Shown: positions 12,626 through 24,100 of the stretch, one piece after another
Layout of the letters: every line of letters starts with the position of its first letter
Position numbering within the stretch: position 1 is the first letter of the stretch
Origin: Acanthornis magna
Lineage: Eukaryota > Chordata > Aves > Passeriformes > Acanthizidae
Assembly (NCBI GenBank): GCA_036785705.1
Contig: JAWUZG010000001.1
Span: forward strand, 310,001-374,000
Length of the DNA stretch: 64,000 nucleotides
Direction of reading: 5' to 3'
Notes under the pieces: model-generated
The model's database searches: none
What the model was told of the DNA's origin: nothing
The model's input: only the letters and a program-made list of their open reading frames with translations
Translations under genes and position numbers: made by a program

Positions 12626-12790
12626 TCGCAGAATCATGGAATCATTTAGGCTGGAAAAGACCCCCGAGATCACCGAGTCCCACTATTAACACAACTCTGC
12701 CAAGCCACCACTGAAGCATGTCCCTAAGCACCACAGCTCCCATCTCTGGGCAGGCTGGTCACTGACTGATGGGAAAAAGGCTCTTCCCAT
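12626..12790 (-). mobile_element. CR1 LINE 3' fragment (TTTTCCAACC subfamily)
   Basis: AATCATGGAATCATTTAGGC, TGGAAAAGACCCCCGAGATC and CATGTCCCTAAGCACCACA are the reverse complement of the CR1 subfamily also seen at 6361. It faces the CR1 at 12045 tail to tail, 125 bp apart. Confidence 0.85.
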
Positions 12791-13155
12791 TTGAAGATGA
12801 GGGTAGATCAGACCCCAGAGGAATTAATGAAATTAAACTGCCGCCAGAGAGCACTGAACCATCACAGCCCTTGGGGCTTGGATTAAAGTTTTAGGCTGCC
12901 TGTGACATTATTAGTGCTTTCTGTCCATGCAAACTGAAACTTCTCACTGTTCACAGCAACGTCACTCAAGTTTGGAACGGATGGGAAACTGAAATGAGAG
13001 TGAATGGTGTGTGGATGTGCTCTCTCTTACCCTGCAGAGCAGTGACTTCTGGTGGCATTAGCCCTGGGCAGAGGCTGGGCAGCCTTGGCAGGGCTGTGCC
13101 AAGCTGACAGGACAACAAAAGTGGCAAAAAATGGCATTGAGATGGGTTGGGGGAG

Positions 13156-13381
13156 GGTTAGGTTGGATATTGGGAAAAAGTTTCTTCCTCCAGAGGGTTC
13201 TGGGGCACTGACCAGGCTCTCCAGGGAATGGGCACATTCCCAAAGTTCCCAGAGCTCCAGGAGCGCTTGGACAATGCTCCCAGGGACAGGGTGGGATTGT
13301 TGGGGTGTCTGCGCAGGGCCAGGAGCTGGCCTGATGATGCTCGGGGGTCCCTTCCTACTCAGGATATTTCAGGATTCTATA
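13156..13381 (+). mobile_element. CR1 LINE 3' fragment (third subfamily)
   Basis: AGGTTGGATATTGGGAAAAA, GTCTGCGCAGGGCCAGGAGC, GGGTCCCTTCCTACTCAGGA and ATTTCAGGATTCTATAA define the subfamily with an ACTCAGGATATTC tail, distinct from the AACCCAAACC type. The same subfamily occurs inverted at 35763. Confidence 0.88.
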
Positions 13382-14567
13382 AAACATCATTCCTTTTGTT
13401 TGTCTCCTAATCCTTGTAAAGAGAAAGGCAGCAGGAGAGCAATGTGATCCCAAGGGAAGAGCCAGGACAGGGTCATGGGATACCAGAAATCCCTCTCTTG
13501 GCTCACCACAGACTCGTGTTCAGACTTTGGCCAACTCCACTGCTCTTTTCCATTTTTCCCCTCCTTCCCCTTGTGTTGTTGCATTGGGAGCTCCTGGGAG
13601 GGTTTTTCTGCAGGCACGTGTGGTTGCCCACATGTGTGTGCAACATTCCGAGGGCTCTCAGTACAAAGGCAATATAAATTATATCGTGTCAGGTTCTTGG
13701 AGTGGTGGTATCGGCAGTTTCCTCCCTCAGACACTTTGCAAAATAGCTACCTGCGAAATTAAATTAAACATTTCTTCTCCTGGGGTTTAAACAATACACT
13801 CCCTCGAAGTTGGGCTGAGGTTTTCATCGTGCTGTATTACTTTATAGATTAATACAGCGCAGAAAATTAATTACCTTTTATTCAGCAAGTATTTTTTTTC
13901 CCCCCTTGCAGATTTTAGATTTTCAATTTGCAAAGAAAACTGAGAGGGGAGCTCAGGAAATCCCACGTATGTGAGGAATGTAACCTCCAGATCTGGTTCC
14001 TGGTACCTGCTCTGCTCTGCTCCTGGGATCTGCTCTGCCTCCCCCAGCTGATAAGAGCGCTGCTGGGTCTGCCTGTCACGCTCGTTCCATTGCTCCTGAC
14101 ACTGTCTTTTGTCTCTGGTGGGCTCTGGACAGGCACAAATCAAAGCTGTCACATCCTGGAGGGTCCTGGTTTGGTCTGGAGTGCAGAGATCTCTGAACTC
14201 TGCCTTGCGCAACCATTTATTACAGGCAGGAAAGGTGCAGGGTAGAAATTCGGATGTCTCTTTTGCCTCATCCCCCAGCCCCAAAAACACTGAAGGATGA
14301 GGTTGTGCAGCTCTGCATCGAGCAGAGCTCTTTTGGTGGTCCAGGGAGTGCATTTGGGAGGGAGGGGAAGAGCAAAGCACCGCTAAGATCTTATCACAGC
14401 AGGGATTTGAAGGGCAGTAAAATATTTGTGAGTACACTTTTTGTCTTCCAGATCAGGTAGAGACCCCAAAGGAGTGTGTGCACGTGCACACACACAAATG
14501 CACAGATTCCCGAAATTTCCCCTTCAGGGGTAAATAAAAATCTCACTGTCTCACTTTTCCAGGATTT
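13382..14567. other. Unique non-coding sequence
   Basis: A 188-codon minus-strand ORF (14437-13871) lacks any recognisable motif and looks like chance. AT-rich around 13740-13920. Confidence 0.5.
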
Positions 14568-14960
14568 TTCCTCTTTGTTTTGTTTTGGTTTGGTTCGGGT
14601 TTTTTTGTTTGTTTGCTTGCTTTTTCTTTTGGGGGGATTTTTTTGTGGGGTTTTTTTTTGGTTTTTTTGTTTTTATTTTTTGGGGTTTTTTTGTTTTTTG
14701 GGGTGGCTTTGGTTTGGGGTTTTTGTTGTTGTTTTTTGGTTTTTATTTTGTTTTGTTTGGTTGTTTTTTTCTTTTTTGGGGTTCTTTTGGGTTTTCTTTT
14801 CTTTTCTTTTCTTTTCTTTTCTTTTCTTTTCTTTTCTTTTCTTTTCTTTTCTTTTCTTTTCTTTTCTTTTCTTTTCTCTTTTCTTTTTTGTTTTGGCTTT
14901 TTTTTGTTGGTTTTTTGGAGTTTTTTGGGTTTGTTTTTTTTTTGTTTGTTTCTACTCTTG
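14568..14960 (+). repeat. T/G-rich low-complexity tract with central (CTTTT)n array
   Basis: About 390 bp are almost only T and G on the plus strand, with (CTTTT) pentamers repeated about 18 times at 14793-14883. The lack of stops creates Phe/Gly/Leu-rich ORFs on the plus strand (up to 258 codons) and a Lys/Glu-rich ORF on the minus strand. These are repeat artefacts. Confidence 0.97.
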
Positions 14961-15581
14961 CTGCAATAACTTGAAATCCTTTTGGGAGCAGCTTGGTGCC
15001 CACCTCAACTGCCACCGTGACACCTCTGCCCATGAATCCCCCGCCCAGGGAAGATGCCAGAGCTGGCAGAAGGCAGCCCAGCTGGAAAGCTGGCCAGGGA
15101 TGGATTTGGCCAGCACAGGTACCACCACATTCCAGAGGTCACTGAGCCACTGCCAATGTTTTCTGTGCAGAGCTGGCTCAGGGAGGACCTTTCTGAAGTG
15201 CAGAGGGCAGCAGTTTTATCTGTTGCAGCTGGCTATCTTTAGACAATTTTAATAAATCAGTGGGATTAGAAACATTCCAGCCTCCTCCGAGGTGTTTAAC
15301 CCCACCAGGCTGGGTGATGAGGAGGAGAGCTTTTGAAAGCTGATTGCATTAAAAAGGGAGATCTGGAGGAGTTTGTGGTTATATCCTCTTGAGCAAGTGT
15401 TAAAGGGATGGTGCCAACTTCCAGACCGTCCTCTGGGGATATTCTTGCTTGTGTCAGCCTTGATAAAGGTGCCAGAAGCCAAGCACAGATGGAAACCTCT
15501 GGATCTGTCCTGCCCTGGCTCCGTGGCACATTATCTCCATTGCAGAGTGGCAGAGCCCGTCCTGTCATCTATTAAGGGTTG

Positions 15582-16020
15582 TGTTGGGATCCGAGAGAGG
15601 AATGGACTACAGCACACAGTGTGATATGCTGATAGCCCATTTATTACTGTAAAACCTTATATTTTATAATTTGTTCCGTATACGTGATCGTACCATGATC
15701 ATCATACCTATGATTGGCTGTGCTGCTTTGTTCACACGAATAATTTCTCTAATGATTGGATAATTATTGTTCCTAAGCTGTTCGTAAGTCATTCGTAAGC
15801 AACACTACTACTTGCTACAATATCCCAAAATTTTGTTACTTGCTTCCACATTCTCTTGTCCCTTCAGCGGATTTTTCTTATTGCTTCAGCAGTTTGCAAC
15901 TGCCCCTTCACTGTTCTTTTATACCTTCTACAGTTCCTTCATTGTTCTTTCATACTCTTGACAGTTCTTCCATTGTTCTTTCATACCTTTTACAGTTCCT
16001 CCACTACCCAGGCCCCAACA
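15582..16020 (-). mobile_element. Solo LTR of a second endogenous retrovirus family
   Basis: A 439-bp element with terminal TGTTGGGATCC and GGCCCCAACA, giving TG...CA ends with short inverted repeats (TGTTGGG/CCCAACA). It is flanked by GGGTTG (15576-15581) and GGGGTG (16021-16026), a 6-bp duplication with one mismatch. Read on the minus strand it has two CCAAT-type boxes, a TATAAAA box (15668-15662) and AATAAA (15645-15640). Three 31-bp direct repeats (15905-15997) lie in the U3-equivalent part, like retroviral enhancer repeats. It is unrelated to copies A and B and no internal genes are present. Confidence 0.75.
15905..15997 (-). repeat. 31-bp direct repeats (x3) in the LTR U3 region
   Basis: Three diverged units with starts at 15905, 15936 and 15967 share CATTGTTCTTTCATACC on the plus strand. 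They lie in the part of the LTR upstream of its TATA box, the position of enhancer repeats in retroviral LTRs. The enhancer role is an inference from position. Confidence 0.8.
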
Positions 16021-16257
16021 GGGGTGTGAATAATTCCCACAGTTGTCCTCTAGAAGACAAGGCACATGCATTTGTTCCTTTATTTTGGCTGTTTGGGAAG
16101 TTTTTCTGAGGGCCTGGAGAGGAAGGAGGCCTCAAACTTCTGGTGAGCAAAGCAGGAGCAGGAACGGTCCCAAAGGTGGCCTCTGTCACCCATCCAAGGA
16201 AGTCCCTGCTGATCCAGGTCCTGTCTTTCTGCACCCCTGACAGGTCCAGCAGCTCTC

Positions 16258-16371
16258 TGAACAGCCTGACTTGGTGGAAGATGTCCCTTCTCATCGCAGG
16301 GGACTTGGACTAAGTGACCTTTAAAGGTCCCTTGTAACTCAAACCATTCCATGACTCCACAACTCCATGAC
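16258..16371 (+). mobile_element. CR1 LINE 3' tail fragment
   Basis: Last ~110 bp: CAGGGGACTTGGACTAAGTG, ACCTTTAAAGGTCCCTTGTA, ACTCAAACCATTCCATGAC and a degenerate ATGACTCC/AACTCCATGA tail. It sits between the two LTR-type elements. Confidence 0.8.
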
Positions 16372-16744
16372 CCAGAGGGCCCCGCACAGCGTGGGACGGT
16401 GTTTCTGCAAAATGGCCTGCAAGGAAAAATCCGCATGAATTGCCTTTGTGGGGGCAGTCTTCAAGCCTCACAATTCCAAGACTTTGCTTCTAGTAGACCA
16501 CAACAGAGCTCCTGAGCTTGGCATTCCACGTTGCTCCCCAGGGAATGCTGTCACGGGGGTGACTCTGCCATGGCTCTGTGCCAGTGATGCCTTAAGGATT
16601 TTTAGCTTCTATTGGTCATGCATCTGTAGTTTGGTGTGTAGCTCCAGGCTCCATAGAAAGTGCTAAAAACCTCTGTTCACAGCATTTTAGACAAAACAAC
16701 TCCTCTCAGTTGGAAATCCAAGGACACTTCGCTGCCTCAGAGCC

Positions 16745-17052
16745 CCAAAATATGGAACCAACAGTGAATTGGGGGGAGCAGGCTTGGGGTGGTTGACATC
16801 ATCACCTGAAGGTGTAATTGGAGAATTGAGGCCCAATATGTCAATGGACAGAACTTATAAAATGCGAAGAACTCGTGACTCGCTGTCCATTTTGGGTGTA
16901 GCCTCTTGAGTGGGCTCTGTCTGCCCTGAATGCACCCAAAGGCCTTTAATAAATTAATCTGATTTTTATTCCCCTAACTTTGTCTGGCCTCTGTTTCAGG
17001 TAAGCCCTGTTTTAGGCATCACCATCAGGGTGACTGCAGTCTGGGTCCTACA
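16745..17052 (+). mobile_element. LTR-like block with promoter and poly(A) signal (boundaries uncertain)
   Basis: A GCCCAATATG (CCAAT-type) motif, TATAAAAT at 16856-16863 and AATAAA at 16948-16953 are spaced as U3-R in a retroviral LTR with an R of roughly 60-70 bp. They are followed by a U5-like stretch that may end at GGGTCCTACA (about 17052). I could not fix the 5' end or a target duplication. It lies 0.7 kb from the LTR at 15582-16020 but in the opposite orientation and with no sequence likeness. An ordinary transcript end with a chance TATA is the alternative. Confidence 0.4.
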
Positions 17053-19390
17053 CAAAATTTTCATTCTGAGGACCTCCACCAACCATAACCCTGAGCTTGC
17101 CCGCCCATCATTAGGCATTATCTAATCATCCTTTGAGATTATTCCTTAAGGAAATAGGCTTCCCTTCCCAGCAGAGCCTTTTCCCCTGACAGAGATGGAG
17201 CACTGGTGAATTAGGAGGTGCAGGGGTGGCTGCAGAGACCTCTCACCTTCCCTCCCGGGTCTCCATGGAGAAAAGCTGCTCAGTGCAGCTCCTTTTCCAC
17301 AGTTAAACTACAAAAGGGAAAAGTCCTGATATTTCTGGAACAACTGAATGTTGAAAATTCACCAGTGTTCTCTGTTCAGAATAGTCAGCGTATAAAAGAA
17401 GGAAAACTTTGATTTCAGTGGGATTTAGAATCTAATGTTACATTCGCTTCAATATTTTTTTCCTAGAAATTCTCAGTTCTTTACAAACAAAACCCAAGAA
17501 CCTCACACAGCAGCCCCAGTGGCTAAGCATGAACAACAAGTACTAATAAAGCACAATAAAATTGCTGAAAACATGGGATTGCTACCTCGTTTCTCCCTTT
17601 CCCCGCTCTCAGGATACATGATCTGAAGTTCCCGACCTGTGACTATCTGCTGGCGTGGAGCAGGTTCTGCTTCTGTTTGCCCCAATAAGCAACACCATGG
17701 GAATTTTTCATGAGCTCGGGGTACATTTTGAATTTAAAATACGGTCCAGACATTGCCTCTGCAGCAGCCTTGCTCTTGTGTTTTCCATCTGACTGCAAAA
17801 GTGGATGCAGCCTTGAAGGGGTGACTTTCTTTGTTGCTGCTCTGATCCAAATGGGGCCCTAAGCTCTGAAGAACTGCAGCATCACAGTCACTAATGCAGA
17901 AGACAATAAAGAAGCATTTTAAAATGCAGAAAGAATTTCATATCATATCTTTATTTGTCTGTTTCTATTGTTCATCGCTCCTGGTTCACGCTCAGCTGTT
18001 GGTCACATCTGTGGGGATGGCAGGATCAAGCTCTTGTTTTGGGTGCTACCTCCAAGGAAGGTAAAAGCCAAAGCTGAGGTCACAGCCACCTCTGGGAATA
18101 AAGAAAAACTGTCAAAAATACATCTCTGTGTGTAACAAACTTCTACCAAATCCAACAAATATCAGCTGACTGCAAACCCTGACTGAGCAGGGCCTGAGCA
18201 TCATTTCTTCTTGTGAAACTCTAACTCTGATGAGTCCTCAACACGGAGCCCAATGTGATTTCTGATGCATTCTGTAGAAGAATCTCACGTCCTAATTAAG
18301 TGAAGGAATGAGAAAAAACAGCTGCCTGCCTGAAAAGAGACCCTCCTTACAAATCTGGTGTTAACAGGAGCAGCAGGAAGATGCCAACAGCTGCACGGAA
18401 TCACTATAATTAAAAAAGAGGAAAAAAGAAAACTTTCCAGTAAGCAGAGAGCTGTGGGGAAAGGTTAATTCCAGCCTCCTCTCCCAGCTGGCTCCATGAG
18501 GACAGAGGTTAAAGATGAAGCTGTAACATACACATGTCAACACAGCTCAGATCTCTGCCTAACAGCCACCCTCCCGGAGTCTGCCCCCGAAAAAACCACT
18601 TCCCTCCTGTTTGGTGAAGAGAATCCACCTCCCAGCACGTTTTAATGGGGTTAAAAAATGAGTGTTATTAAATATGAATGCTTGAGAGGCTGTGTCTCCA
18701 CTTGAGACGTCTGGTCTCATGCTGTAGAAGACAAGCATTGAAAAGAGATCTCCCCTGGGGGCTCCCAGCGAGACAAACTTCGGAAAATAACTGGAAGCTG
18801 CAAAATACCTGAAGGGGAATATTGCATGTGCTTGCCCTGTTTGGAGCTCTCCTCTGGGGGAGACACTTCTGTTGCCTTTCCTGTTACAAACAGGGTTAGC
18901 CTGTCCTACCGAAGCCAAACACACCTCTCTAAAAAGAGGAGAAACTAAAGGAAGAGGGGGAAAATCTGAGAAAAAATTTAATGTTTAAATCCCAGGAGCT
19001 GATAGGCTGCCAAAGGGTGCTCTGGGGGAAGTCCTGGCTGGACAAGGGAACAGAAAGTGTCCCTGCTGCCACTTGGTTGGCTCTGTTCACAAGGAGATCC
19101 TGTTATTTGCTGAGGCCTTGGAGGAGGAAGGGGTAAATACAAAGATGAGGGAAAAGGAGCTCGAGAAGAAGCTGTGGAAGGGTGGCTGCTCATTTGCTGA
19201 ACTGTAGAAAGAACACAGGTCAGGGGATGCTGCAAAGCATCTTGGGATGACACCCACATGCCCTGCAGGAACGTTTTTCCCAAAATAAGCATCCTTGAGG
19301 TTGTTTTCTGGCTGGCTGTGGTTAACACACATAGATAACAAATTACAGCAGGGACTTCACTTGCACAGCTCAGTGATAACTAATGCAGAA
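17053..19390. other. Unique non-coding sequence
   Basis: About 2.3 kb, mostly A/T-rich, without recognised repeats, RNA genes or credible ORFs. Confidence 0.5.
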
Positions 19391-19640
19391 AATCATGGAA
19401 TCGTGGGATGGTTTGGATTGGGAAGGACCTACACATTATCCCATTCCACCCCTGCCATGGCAGGGACACCTTCCACTGTCCCAGGCTGCTTCAAGCCCTG
19501 TCCAGCCTGGCCTGGGACACTTCCAGAGCTCCAGGGGCAGCCACAGCTTCTTTGGGCACCTGTGCCAGGGCCTCCCCACCCACAGAGGGAAGAATTCCTT
19601 CCTAATAACTCACCTAAATCTCTTCCTTCTCTCAGCCCCT
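19391..19640 (-). mobile_element. CR1 LINE 3' fragment
   Basis: AATCATGGAATCGTGGGATG, GCCATGGCAGGGACACCTTC, CCAGCCTGGCCTGGGACACT and TTCCTTCCTAATAACTCACC in order. The ORFs at 19295-20047 and nearby run through it and are not coding. Confidence 0.93.
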
Positions 19641-20744
19641 GTCCTGAACTTTTTTGCTTCTCAAAGCCTTGTGCCTCAGCAGAACCCCAGGATCTACCCT
19701 CACCCATATTTTTCTCCATTCAGCCCTTACTGAACTTGCCCTTCTGCCACACTCCACCATGCCAGAAGGCTGATGTGTTAAAAAAGTCATATATATTGAA
19801 GCAGCATTGCTCATTCTCAGGTATCAGAAAGTCTTCTCTGCTCTGCTGGAAATCAGAAAGCTGTCCTTGGAATGACTGGAAGGAAAACAAATTATCCAGC
19901 CCTTACACTGGTGTTTCTGTGAGGTTAACTGGTGTGACTCTGTGCTGGGGTGTCCATAAGCAAATCCCATTCTCATCCCCTGCAGAAGTGTTTTTACAAA
20001 GAAAATTAAATGATTCCTTCACTGCCGATCTCAAGAAATGCAGTTGAAGTTTAGAGTTTGAAAATGGGATGGGAATGTAGAGTATAGAAACAAGGACAGT
20101 CTGAGGAGGAGTGTGTAAACTACGGAGCAAATAGAGAAGGACATTTAGTAAATCCTTGAAAGACTTCAGAGCAACATAAATCTTACACCTACTTGAAATG
20201 TGATTCCCTGCGTGGGGGGTCTGGGTGACCTTTATCTCTGAAGGTTTCCTGTTGGCATCCAACCTCTTGTACTTTGAGATTCTCACAGCACAAGTCAGGG
20301 AGTGGATTTTTAGTTCCTTCCAAAATTTTGTGGAAAACAAACCAGCATTTTAAGTGGATGCTTTTTCAAGTGACCAAAGTTTTGTTTGTTTTATTGGTGA
20401 AAGTGTTATCTGATAGTGGCTTTTCAGTGTGTGTTTTTTTGTTTTGTGAAAGCCCCAGAAGTGGGAAAAACAAACAAATAAAAATAAGTTTTTCACCAAA
20501 AAGGCTGAATCCTCTATTTTAAATATTTAAGGAGATACATTTTTTTTTAGTGGGGGGAGAGGGTGGTGTGTTTGAGAAATTAAAAGTTAAAAAATTGGAA
20601 AGCTGTGGTGAAGTGTTCATCTGCAAAGATGGGGACCAGATTTTTAGCAGATCCTGTAAGGGACAAAGAGCAATGGTTTAAAATGAAATGAGTGTAGATT
20701 AAAACTACATATAAAGAAGAAATTATTTTTATTGTAAGAATGAT

Positions 20745-20936
20745 GAAGCACCTGCATAGGTTGTCCAGAAGAGTCATAGATGTCCCATCCCTGGCAATGT
20801 CCAAGGCCAGGTTGGACAGGGCTTGGAGCACCCTGAGATAGTGGAAGGTGTCCCCACCCATGGCAGGAGGTGGAATGAGATGATCTTTAAGATCCCTGCC
20901 AGCCCAAACCATTTTGGGATTCCATGATTTTATGGA
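20745..20936 (+). mobile_element. CR1 LINE 3' fragment
   Basis: GTCCAAGGCCAGGTTGGACA, TAGTGGAAGGTGTCCCC and TGATCTTTAAGATCCCTGCC lead to an unusual tail TTTTGGGATTCCATGATTTT. The tail was later caught in a 104-bp tandem duplication (20917-21118). Confidence 0.9.
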
Positions 20937-21118
20937 TGAAACTCAAGCCATGATCTTGGAGGATTCCCATCTCTATTTCCTCAGCCTGTTGGAGCCATCA
21001 AATTGGATTGAGGGACTTTAGGATTCCATGATTTTATGGATGAAACTCAAGGAATGTTCTTGGAGGATTCCCTTCTCTATCCCCTCAGCCTGTGGGAGCC
21101 ATCAAATTGGATTGAGGG
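20917..21118 (+). repeat. 104-bp tandem duplication that includes a CR1 tail
   Basis: GGATTCCATGATTTTATGGA starts at 20917 and again at 21021. Both copies share the CTTGGAGGATTCCC and AGCCATCAAATTGGATTGAG segments and differ at a handful of bases. The duplication happened after the CR1 inserted, because each copy starts inside the CR1 3' tail. Confidence 0.92.
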
Positions 21119-24100
21119 CTTCCAGGGGGGAGTTCTGAGACTCAGTTCTGTGGCTGGGCCCTCTCTTTCATCCCCAAAATGTAGGACTGATGGCTGACAT
21201 GATGTCAAGGATTGTAGGGTGACAATATTCCTGCAACTCCTCCCTTGCAGGGCAACACAGACATTGAGTCTACACAGCTCCCTTCCTCCATCCCCTGCCC
21301 TGTGATATCACAGCCATTCTCAGTTTTCCCTTCAATTCTGAGTCATTTCTGTGGCTTTCCTTCAAAATAGGAAATAGAAGGGGTGGGTTTGCTTTTTTAA
21401 AATTATTTATTATTAAGCACTCCTTTTCAGCAAAGAAAGAAATGAGAATTCGCACCAGACGAGCACAGTAATGCTGAAAAATGGCAGAAGAAATAGTTCA
21501 ATCCTTTCTGAGAAAACAAGTCTGAGGCAACCTCTGGGAATCAAATGAAGTGCACATACACATGGACAGCAAAAACCAAACATGCTGCATATTAATTCAA
21601 GCCAACTTATTTTTCAGGGTAGAACTCAGAAAACATAAACAAGTTACTAGAAAAACAGAGGAAATTGGCTGGCATTTCCCAGTCTTCCTTTCACAGCTTT
21701 TGAAGATGTTTGATAAGAGATCCTCTCAGTCTTTTGAAGTCAGGGACAGTCCAATTCCAATGCCAACCGAAAGGCAGAGTCATCACTTTCAAAGGAAATT
21801 ATGGATTCCATCCTTGCTGCATAAAGACCAAACTCCGTCCGATGGATCACAGCTCCTCCTCCAGTGGGACAAAGCAGATCAGAAGGTGCCTGAGAGCTCC
21901 CAGGCAGGGCCTTTCTGATCAGGAGGACTCGTTGAAGAACAAATACCCAGAGGAAATGGACTCAGGCTCCGAGAAAGTAGCCCCTTCTGAAGACAGACTT
22001 TTTATCATGGGATGTTCAATATCTAAACGTTTTTTCAGCCTCAAGTCCCAGTGACAAAACCCCATTTCAAGCAGAAGCCTGGCTCCACTGCTCAGCTCTT
22101 TCCATTGATTTTCCTTGGCAGCTGCATGGATATTCCAAGGCCTGGGGCCACTGGAAGGGCTTAGCTCAGCAGTTCCCGAGTTGTAGAAGACCTTAAGGTC
22201 ATTCAGAGTGATCTACACACACAAATACACGAGCCAAACCCACTTGTGTAAATGAACAGATTTTTAAACCTGTCCTGGCATCATTTCCTGGGGCAGCAGG
22301 CAGATGTTTGGGCAGCACACACAGCTGGAATAGCTCAGCTCCTCCTGCCCCTGCTCCCAGCGCAGTGCTGACCCAGGTGTCATCGCCAGGTTTTTCTCCT
22401 CCTGAAGGGCTGTAGCCCTGAACACCAGTTTAGCTGGCAGATAAAATTACTTCTGGGTTGGAGGGATTCTCTCCTTAATCCTTCTCTGTGGCTCTTAGAG
22501 GTACAAAAGAGCTCAGCAGAGCTATTTTCACTCTCCCTAACAAGCACATTGCTCTCCTCATGGTGTTTGTGCTCCAGCCTGGGCTGAGCTGAGTGACCTC
22601 CACCCTGACCCATGGAATTTCACGTGTTCAAGCCTTTTTCCATGGCTGTGGAGATAAAGTCTATTTTTCCAAGTGTAGGCAAAGCTGTCGGCATCTCCTC
22701 TTGAAGAGTATCTGTGCTTGGCTGACCAACCAGGAGTTCCTGGGGAAATCCAGAGAGAGAGCTCACAGAAATTTTCCAAGCTCTTCCCAGGGACATCAGG
22801 CTCTTGGTTCCTATTGATTACAGTAGAAATTTTCCTCCGAAAATGTTGGATAAAACATACCAGTGGGGTTCCCATTTATATTCTGAGCAGGTGATGTGTT
22901 GTTCTTTTTGGTGGTGCTGGGTTAACACTTGGACATGATGGTCTTAGAGGTTTATTAAAACTAATTAATTCTATGATTTGATGAAAGTCAGAAGCTCTTG
23001 GTGGTGGGAGTGTTTCCCTTGCTGGTCATGGATAAATATCAGGATCACCTTCAAATAAAGAGGTGACTTTGTACATCAATCTTTGCTGGTTTTGTACTTA
23101 ATACACTAATTCCAGTTGCTCCTTTTTCCAGGAAGCTCAGCCCATTTGCAGTGTTTCTATTTTATATGAAACATCTAAGGCTGATAATGCCCCAAGGATC
23201 AGAGAGACTCCACGAAGTCCCTTCCAGCCCTGAAAGTGTCACCCTGTGAGCTGGCTCCTACCAAAACCTGAGCCAGGAGCAAACTTTGCTGCACTTGACA
23301 GATCTGATTTTCCCAATATTGCCCTAAAAGAGATTTCAGAGATTCTGCCTGGCCACTAAGGCAATCCTCTAGGCTGCCAGCACAGGGCAAAATGGGCAAC
23401 TCCAGGACACAATTCACCTCCTTCTACACCAGACAGCCAAACTTGTGTGGCTGAGCAAATCCCTACAGGTGTCTGTTCCTCACCTTTAAATATTAAGGCA
23501 GCAAAGCTGAGCAGATCAGATGGAGGAATCTGAATTTATTGAAAGCAAACACCTTGCCAATGTCCTGCCAAGTCTAAAAGCTCTTTTGCCTCCCAAGAAT
23601 TTGAAAGCATCTTGTGATGCAGCCCCTGGAGATACCTGTCAGAATATTTATTTTTTTAAAAGAAAACAAGCAAATTTATGGGCAACTTTATGCCAGTTGC
23701 TGTTACAAATGTGCTTTTTTCAGCAGCTGGGGAGGTCAAGCCGCAAGTCCATTGATATAAATCGCTCTCGCTCTCAGCTGATATCTTGTCAGGATCTGGT
23801 TAAAAGCACTTTTAAGGCTCAGAAAGAATTCTGTAGAGGACAAAAAACCTTCAGTGGGGTGAATCACCATCTGCTTTAATAGGGACACATCCTTCCCAGG
23901 GCTACTGGGAGGACCTGTGTTCAGGAATGCTTTATTCTTGGAGGAAGCCATTTAAAAAAAAATACGAGGAAGGGTGGGGTCACAATCCCTGATGTTATAA
24001 CTGAGTAAAAACTTTTTCATTAACCCATCATCTGATCTGCAGTAATTAAGGACTCATATTTGTGATCTTAACACATCGGGGTGGCCAAAGTGAAGGGCTG

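Noticed and set aside
14476..15252. 258-codon Phe/Gly/Leu-rich plus-strand ORF resembling a membrane protein
   Set aside because: It is the T/G low-complexity tract and CTTTT array. Apparent membrane segments are composition artefacts.
19295..20047. 250-codon plus-strand ORF
   Set aside because: It runs across the CR1 fragment at 19391-19640; much of the sequence is reverse-strand CR1 3' untranslated region.
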